Positions 58,672-64,000 of a DNA stretch of 64,000 nt are shown one piece after another (the first letter of the stretch is position 1; the number at the start of each line of letters is the position of its first letter). This stretch comes from an uncultured Alphaproteobacteria bacterium (lineage in GTDB: Bacteria; Pseudomonadota; Alphaproteobacteria; Methylaequorales; Methylaequoraceae). The DNA is taken from contig CACCYL010000002.1 in assembly GCA_902550225.1 (NCBI GenBank), forward strand, positions 1-64,000, read 5' to 3'. The notes below the pieces were generated by a model, which saw only the letters and a program-made list of their open reading frames with translations, did no database searches and had not been told where the DNA came from. A program made the translations under genes and the position numbers.

Positions 58672-59268
58672 TTATCTTTTTAATTGAGAAACTGATTCAT
58701 AAGTAGTTTCGTATATTCTTTCTATTAGATTTTCAAGAGCTTTTTGTCCAGATTTAACTGCACCACTCTGTAAATTACAATTAAGAAAAATATTCTTTTC
58801 CCAATTCATGCTTGAAGAAATATCATTTGTGACACGTTTTGAGGAATTTGAGACCTCAATTTTGATATCTAATGAAATTTGGTACATTCCAGTATTTCTG
58901 ACTGTTTTAAATTTTGAGTTCCCATTAAAATCATAGAAAGAAACCTGTGAAACAAAACCATCTCCTTCTATTTTTTCTTTTTCTAACTTTTGATCTACTA
59001 TTTCAAAATCTTTGAACATGTTATTAACTAAATTTTCAATTGATTTTTTGATTGGTTTTTCAAAGTTTAATTTTAGTGCCCATGATTCACAGCTTTCAGA
59101 CTTAATTTGATTAATTTGGTTAAAGTTTTTTTTGGAAATGAAGATTGCATGCTTTCCCTCTATTTTTGCTGTTGAGGGAGGAGAAACCTCCATGATATTT
59201 AGTTTATCAAAATTTTTAGCGCAACTTAAAATAATAAAAAACAAAAATATAGGGAAAGTTTTTATCAT
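58672..59268 (-). CDS. hypothetical lipoprotein
   Basis: Lipobox-like IILSCAKN. Confidence 0.65.
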   Translation of the reverse strand: MIKTFPIFLFFIILSCAKNFDKLNIMEVSPPSTAKIEGKHAIFISKKNFNQINQIKSESCESWALKLNFEKPIKKSIENLVNNMFKDFEIVDQKLEKEKIEGDGFVSQVSFYDFNGNSKFKTVRNTGMYQISLDIKIEVSNSSKRVTNDISSSMNWEKNIFLNCNLQSGAVKSGQKALENLIERIYETTYESVSQLKR

Positions 59269-59362
59269 AATATTTAGATTATAATAATTAGAAACATTAT
59301 TGAAACGAAAATTTAAATACGTAGGACTTTGTTTTTTCCTATGTATTTAAGATAAAAAAGTA

Positions 59363-59527
59363 CTACTTCTGTGAAAGTTTATATCCCCATCTGTTTTCAG
59401 ATGCGTCCCAAACTCTATTAGTTTCTTTGGGTATTTTCACAAAAAAGTTGTTAAACTTTATAATATTATTGGTTAATAACATACTATTTACTCCATTAAA
59501 GTTAATAAGTATGTACTTTTGACGCAT
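59363..59527 (-). CDS. possible 54-aa protein (absent from ORF track)
   Basis: MRQKYILINFNGVNSMLLTNNIIKFNNFFVKIPKETNRVWDASENRWGYKLSQK*. Confidence 0.35.
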   Translation of the reverse strand: MRQKYILINFNGVNSMLLTNNIIKFNNFFVKIPKETNRVWDASENRWGYKLSQK

Positions 59528-59722
59528 GTACTATGCGCCACTTTTGAACCATGTGGATGGTAAGTATATTTTACAAATATTTTAGCCAATTACAACAAAT
59601 AAATGGATATTTAATGAATTTCATAAATCAATAGCTTTTAAATACGCATGTTTTAGTTTTTTTCTTTTAAAAGAGTTTACAGAGGTGTTGAATATCCAAA
59701 AGAGAACTATATTCTAGAAATC

Positions 59723-60082
59723 ATGATTTTGTTTTTTCTAGTATCTTTATTTTCTATACCAGCTTATGCAGGTGAAATTGATGGTAAAGGTATAATTTGT
59801 AATGTATATGGAGATACTGTGGGATATTTCTTTGAAAGTGACAGAGCTTTTGAATATAAAATCGCCGGAGGAGATAAAGGGCTAGAGGTTGTAAAGAAAG
59901 ATGTGGGAAAATATTACACAAATGAAAATTCAATTTTCATAAATGAAATCAAAATTAACAGAAAAGATTTAAAGTATCAAAAGTTCTCTTCATTTAGAGG
60001 TGAATGCAAGGCTTATGACAATTTTAATTCTTTTAAAGATGGATTTGATATAGAAAAACTAATTGAGGATAACAAAATTTAA
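59723..60082 (+). CDS. hypothetical secreted protein (GKGxxC...YFESD...RKDL pattern)
   Basis: Signal peptide IPAYAGEIDGKGIICNVYGD. Confidence 0.7.
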   Translation: MILFFLVSLFSIPAYAGEIDGKGIICNVYGDTVGYFFESDRAFEYKIAGGDKGLEVVKKDVGKYYTNENSIFINEIKINRKDLKYQKFSSFRGECKAYDNFNSFKDGFDIEKLIEDNKI

Positions 60083-60499
60083 ATGAAAAGCTTCAATCTG
60101 ACCTATGCAGCTTTTTTATTTCCAGCTATTCCTTTGATGATGCTTACCTTTGGAAACAGATGGATTGCAATTAGCAAGTTAATTAGACAAATGCATAGGG
60201 ATTTAATTGACAAACGAAAACAACAAAGTAAATCAGCATCTAAATATTTAGTTCAAATTAAAATTTTAAGTTTGAGACTTAAATATGTTAAATATATGCA
60301 ATTATTTTCAGGAATAGCTTTTATTATTAACCTTTTGACAATTCTATTTGGAATGATCGGGAGCACAATAGCCCCTTATTTGTTTGCTATGGCCTTATTA
60401 ATTTTTTCGACTGCATTGATTATTTTTCTAATTGAAATTAATTTGAGCAGTCAAGCTCTAAAAACACATCTTGAAGATTTGGAAGATAAAAAAAAATAG
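60083..60499 (+). CDS. DUF2721-like/hypothetical membrane protein
   Basis: Three TM segments, coiled C-terminus; family name tentative. Confidence 0.6.
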   Translation: MKSFNLTYAAFLFPAIPLMMLTFGNRWIAISKLIRQMHRDLIDKRKQQSKSASKYLVQIKILSLRLKYVKYMQLFSGIAFIINLLTILFGMIGSTIAPYLFAMALLIFSTALIIFLIEINLSSQALKTHLEDLEDKKK

Positions 60500-60559
60500 T
60501 TTTTAACATACTTGTTAATTTTATCTTGTGTTTTTTTTTTTTAATATTAAAAAACTAAT

Positions 60560-61180
60560 ATGATTTTTGTAAGGCTAATAATTTTATCACTAATATTTTC
60601 AGGAAGTTCGAAAGCTTCTGACTTTAGCTCACGGGAAGTCTTCAATAAGCTTTTAAAAGGCTTTTATAAAAACGATATACATAAGTGTAATTATGTTAAT
60701 AAATCGTGGAGTACTGGTTTTGAGGCGTATCCTTATGGAATGGTTTTAAATAGCAGTGCATTTAAGAGTATATTAGTTTTTAACAACAAAAATGTTTTAG
60801 GAACACTATGGCCAAACATAGGAGAAATATCATTGGAAAGAGGCGTGAGAAAGTATCAATTATGGAAAAAAAATAAAAATGATGAATATGAATTACTTAA
60901 TTCAGATTATTTGGATGATGCAAGCAGTGCTGATATAAATTTGAAATCTGAAACAAATACAAATTATAAAGTATACTTTGATAACAAAACATTAAAAATT
61001 GGAGTAAAACACTGGATTACAGATTTCTACAGTTGCCAAAAAATTGAATCATCTAATTTTGCAAAAAAAAAATTAATTGATATCTTTGTTAACCAAAACG
61101 AATATGTTAAGAAAGATTTCGCATACAGGGAGAAAAATCCAAGTCTATTCACCAACAATATTGAGCTTCTTGCTAATTAA
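60560..61180 (+). CDS. hypothetical secreted protein
   Basis: Signal peptide, 206 aa. Confidence 0.65.
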   Translation: MIFVRLIILSLIFSGSSKASDFSSREVFNKLLKGFYKNDIHKCNYVNKSWSTGFEAYPYGMVLNSSAFKSILVFNNKNVLGTLWPNIGEISLERGVRKYQLWKKNKNDEYELLNSDYLDDASSADINLKSETNTNYKVYFDNKTLKIGVKHWITDFYSCQKIESSNFAKKKLIDIFVNQNEYVKKDFAYREKNPSLFTNNIELLAN

Positions 61181-61274
61181 TATAGTAGAATTGTGGTAGA
61201 TATTAAATTTGATTTAGATTATTTGGTGTTTTGTTGGATTTTGGATTTTGAAGTTTTTGGTATAAATAATTAAT

Positions 61275-61445
61275 ATGAAAAAAGTTAATTTTGGGCTTGC
61301 ATTACTAGTTTTATTGATAGTACTTGTTTCGTTTCTTTACAAAAAAATTAATAAAGACTTTGCAACAATCATTGACCAATTAGAAGTAATAGATTCAAAA
61401 TTGGATCATATTGAATACGATCTGCACGAATTGGAAGAAAAATAA
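61275..61445 (+). CDS. hypothetical small membrane/coiled-coil protein (56 aa, absent from ORF track)
   Basis: MKKVNFGLALLVLLIVLVSFLYKKINKDFATIIDQLEVIDSKLDHIEYDLHELEEK*. Confidence 0.55.
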   Translation: MKKVNFGLALLVLLIVLVSFLYKKINKDFATIIDQLEVIDSKLDHIEYDLHELEEK

Positions 61446-61463
61446 TATTAAATTAAGTTTTAC

Positions 61464-61664
61464 TTATATCTTAAGATTAACAGCTGAATTTTTTCCATTT
61501 TCTTCAGCAATTTCAAATGTTATATCTTGGCCCTCTTCTAAATTATCAATGCCAGAGCTTTTTAAAGCCGTCTTGTGTACAAAAACGTCTTTAGACCCAT
61601 CTTCTGGCTGGATAAATCCATAACCTTTTTTAAAATTAAACCATTTGACTTTACCTTTTATCAT
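61464..61664 (-). CDS. cold-shock protein
   Basis: [31 protein letters not shown]. Confidence 0.97.
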   Translation of the reverse strand: MIKGKVKWFNFKKGYGFIQPEDGSKDVFVHKTALKSSGIDNLEEGQDITFEIAEENGKNSAVNLKI

Positions 61665-61943
61665 TTTTCTCCTTGTTAAAATACGGATTTAGATTACAAA
61701 GCAACTTAATGCAAAATAAATTTAATTGAGTCTAAATCATATTCCAAAAAAAAGAAATTATTGTAAGATTCAATACAATTTATTTATTTCATTATAATCA
61801 AAATCTCTTAATTAGATAGTTTTAATATTTAAAAAAGCAATCTTTAATATTTTTAATTTAAAAGCCACCTTGCTTTTGCTTCAATATAAAATTTACTATT
61901 ACAAGGTGGTTCTATTAAAATAATAGCAATTTGAAAAAAAAAA

Positions 61944-62291
61944 ATGAAAAAGTTAATAATTTTTATATATTGTTTTAGTTTTAGTCTATTTTGTGAGGAT
62001 TTCTGTGTCATTAATAATATTTTAGACAACAACAATAAGATCCTTAATTGCAATGATAAACAGTTGCTTTTTGGTTATATACAATTTAAATCAAAACAAG
62101 AAAATTTAAAATTCTCCTATAACAAAGAGGTAAGAGAATATGTACCTCAACTTTATAAGTCAGAAATTTTGACTTTTGTCAGTAATAATTGTTATAAAAA
62201 ATCTTTAAAAATAAAAACTATTACAAATTTTTATAGTAAACCAGATGAATATATTAATAAAATTATTGTAGAATGCAGATTTAAACTATGA
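61944..62291 (+). CDS. hypothetical secreted protein
   Basis: Signal peptide, 115 aa. Confidence 0.5.
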   Translation: MKKLIIFIYCFSFSLFCEDFCVINNILDNNNKILNCNDKQLLFGYIQFKSKQENLKFSYNKEVREYVPQLYKSEILTFVSNNCYKKSLKIKTITNFYSKPDEYINKIIVECRFKL

Positions 62292-62422
62292 AAAATGAAG
62301 ACGATATAAAATTAAAGGTTTGCAAAGAATGTGATGCGCCACTACCTTGCGATGCCTTAAAGTTAAGTTACTTTAATTTAAACTCTTACGTTTGTGATGA
62401 TTGTTTTAAACAGTTGTCCTAG
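62288..62422 (+). CDS. hypothetical 44-aa Cys-rich (zinc-ribbon-like) protein, absent from ORF track
   Basis: MKNEDDIKLKVCKECDAPLPCDALKLSYFNLNSYVCDDCFKQLS*; CxxC...CxxC. Confidence 0.5.
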   Translation: MKNEDDIKLKVCKECDAPLPCDALKLSYFNLNSYVCDDCFKQLS

Positions 62423-62423
62423 C

Positions 62424-62603
62424 ATGAGAATAAGAGAGGAAAGAAGTTGTTTTAAGTGTGATAAATCGTTTTCTGAATTATTTCGATGCAAATATGACGA
62501 AAGAGGTAATTGGGTATTTCTATGCAAAAACTGTTTAGAAGAATCCAAGTTAAATAATTTGTTTTATCAATATGGTGGGACCTGGAAATCAAAGAAAAAA
62601 TAG
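62424..62603 (+). CDS. hypothetical zinc-ribbon protein
   Basis: MRIREERSCFKCDKSFSELFRCKYDERGNWVFLCKNCLEESK; CxxC...CxxC; ATG 62424 preferred over GTG 62394. Confidence 0.65.
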   Translation: MRIREERSCFKCDKSFSELFRCKYDERGNWVFLCKNCLEESKLNNLFYQYGGTWKSKKK

Positions 62604-62616
62604 AAATATAAAAATT

Positions 62617-63174
62617 ATGTGTGGCAGATACGTACTTTATTCAAAAGAGAAATTCAAAAACAAATATAATATAAATATAAGCCCAAACTATAATATTTCG
62701 CCGAATCAAGAGGTATTTGTGATTGATCAAAATATGAATATTATGAAACTAAAGTGGGGAATAAGGGCTGAGTGGAAAAAATCGTTAATCATAAACGCGA
62801 GATCAGAAACAATGGAAATAAAGAAGTCTTTTGCCAGCTTAAATAGATGCGTTTTTATAAGCGATGGATATTATGAGTGGAAAAGAAGTGGAAAATTAAA
62901 AAGCCCATATTATCATTACATCCCAAATAGTTTTTTGTATTTTGCCGGCCTTTGTAATCATAAAGGCTGCGTTGTTGTTACTATGGATAGTTTTCATTAC
63001 CTTTCGAAAGTTCATAGAAGACAACCATTTTTTTTAAAAGAAAATCAAATTGATTCATGGATTAAAAATGATAAAAGTAATATAATTTTTGATGAAATAA
63101 TAAATTTTCATAAAGTATCAACTGAAGTAAATAAAATATGGTGTAACTCAAACAATTTAATTAGTGAAATTTAA
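62617..63174 (+). CDS. SOS response-associated peptidase (SRAP/HMCES/YedK)
   Basis: Starts MCGRY; INARSETM, FISDGYYEW; start 62617 exposes the catalytic Cys2. Confidence 0.93.
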   Translation: MCGRYVLYSKEKFKNKYNINISPNYNISPNQEVFVIDQNMNIMKLKWGIRAEWKKSLIINARSETMEIKKSFASLNRCVFISDGYYEWKRSGKLKSPYYHYIPNSFLYFAGLCNHKGCVVVTMDSFHYLSKVHRRQPFFLKENQIDSWIKNDKSNIIFDEIINFHKVSTEVNKIWCNSNNLISEI

Positions 63175-63215
63175 GATAAAACTCAATAATCACATATACT
63201 TATTAAATATATCTT

Positions 63216-63683
63216 ATGCTTAGCATCATAAAAATATTTCTTTTCGCGTCCTTAAATATTCTAGTGCTTTCTGAACTTCAAAGTAAGCCAATTGGTAAAG
63301 GTTTATCGTGTTTTTCCAAGGAAGATTCGGTTAATAATAATCACGAATCATTTCGAGGATTATATTTTGAATCAGACAATTCAATTAGAGTAGTTAGTTT
63401 TAAAAGTAAAAATAAATCTCTTAAAATTATTTCAAAACTTACTCCTTATAAAATTTCTGAGAATTTCGTAAAATTTAAAATAAAGTTTATTTGGTACGGT
63501 GATATTTCTTTTGAAGAATTTACTTTGAGAAGGAAAGACCTTGAACTAAATCATGAAATAAATAATAAAAACAGAGTTTTGAAGTGCAAAATTCTAGATG
63601 GTGAATTTATGCCTGAAATGATCGAGTTAAAAAATTTCTTTCAAGTGAAATTTGATGATGGTTTAAAATCAAATAAAATATAA
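63216..63683 (+). CDS. hypothetical secreted protein (GKGLSC...YFESD...RKDL pattern)
   Basis: Signal peptide; motif shared with 59723..60082. Confidence 0.65.
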   Translation: MLSIIKIFLFASLNILVLSELQSKPIGKGLSCFSKEDSVNNNHESFRGLYFESDNSIRVVSFKSKNKSLKIISKLTPYKISENFVKFKIKFIWYGDISFEEFTLRRKDLELNHEINNKNRVLKCKILDGEFMPEMIELKNFFQVKFDDGLKSNKI

Positions 63684-63713
63684 AAAAAAGCCTGACTTAA
63701 TTAAGTCAGGCTT
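63682..63713. terminator. Terminator, perfect 26-nt palindrome with T-run on minus strand
   Basis: aagcctgacttaattaagtcaggctt; minus-strand tail tttttttta. Confidence 0.85.
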
Positions 63714-63740
63714 ATTAAATACATGAAAATCTCTACTTAT

Positions 63741-63818
63741 TTACTTTTCAGCGCAAGCGTAAGAGTTGATTTCAAGTCCTACTGAGATTTCAGAAATAGT
63801 TGGTTTTGTCCAAGCCAT
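63741..63818 (-). CDS. pqqA: coenzyme PQQ precursor peptide PqqA (25 aa, absent from ORF track)
   Basis: MAWTKPTISEISVGLEINSYACAEK*; E-x3-Y crosslink motif (EINSY); RBS taaaggag. Confidence 0.92.
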   Translation of the reverse strand: MAWTKPTISEISVGLEINSYACAEK

Positions 63819-63968
63819 TGTATTCTCCTTTATGTTAATATTAATAATTGTAAAAAATATATTATCTAAACCTTAATTAACTCTGATAAGTTTGTTCATA
63901 ATCCATTAATGTTTAGTGGTCTTAAAATAAGATTTTATCGGTATTCTGCCTACAAGAATGAATTAGAT

Positions 63969-64000
63969 AATAAAGAGAATGAAGTTTCATTCTCTTTATT
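63969..64000. terminator. 15-bp stem inverted repeat at window end
   Basis: aataaagagaatgaa-gt-ttcattctctttatt. Confidence 0.6.

Overview
AT-rich alphaproteobacterial chromosome window (taxon inferred from gene content and order). Flanks are housekeeping: nagZ-scpA-scpB-tatABC-serS-pcm-nlpD, yajC-secD-secF, sodX/sodN (Ni-SOD), uvrA, ssb, gyrA, coaD, ppiB, tRNA-Lys, recG, sdhE, mfd. The centre (~27.8-54.2 kb) is an accessory block of two opposed type I secretion (T1SS) loci interleaved with cyclic-nucleotide signalling. Locus A (+) encodes a 36-aa-repeat coiled-coil protein, a GAF-GAF class III cyclase, an HD/class-I-like phosphodiesterase, TolC, two tandem FecR/RTX proteins (one with a long Gly/Pro repeat expansion), an ABC exporter and HlyD. 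Locus B (-) encodes TolC, a Pro/Gly/Asp-rich repeat protein, an ABC exporter with a Cys-less C39-like domain, an HlyD adaptor fused to an N-terminal cNMP-binding domain, a CHASE2-cyclase and two stand-alone cNMP-binding proteins. Between them sits a DUF1538 membrane protein with two P-II-like genes. Best candidate for a new system: cyclic-nucleotide-gated type I secretion of Gly/Pro-rich surface proteins, using exporters whose ATPase motifs are degenerate in both loci. The right flank holds small secreted or unknown proteins, an HDAC-family protein, a SpoT-like HD hydrolase, CspA, an SRAP protein and an unannotated 25-aa pqqA-like gene with its own terminator.
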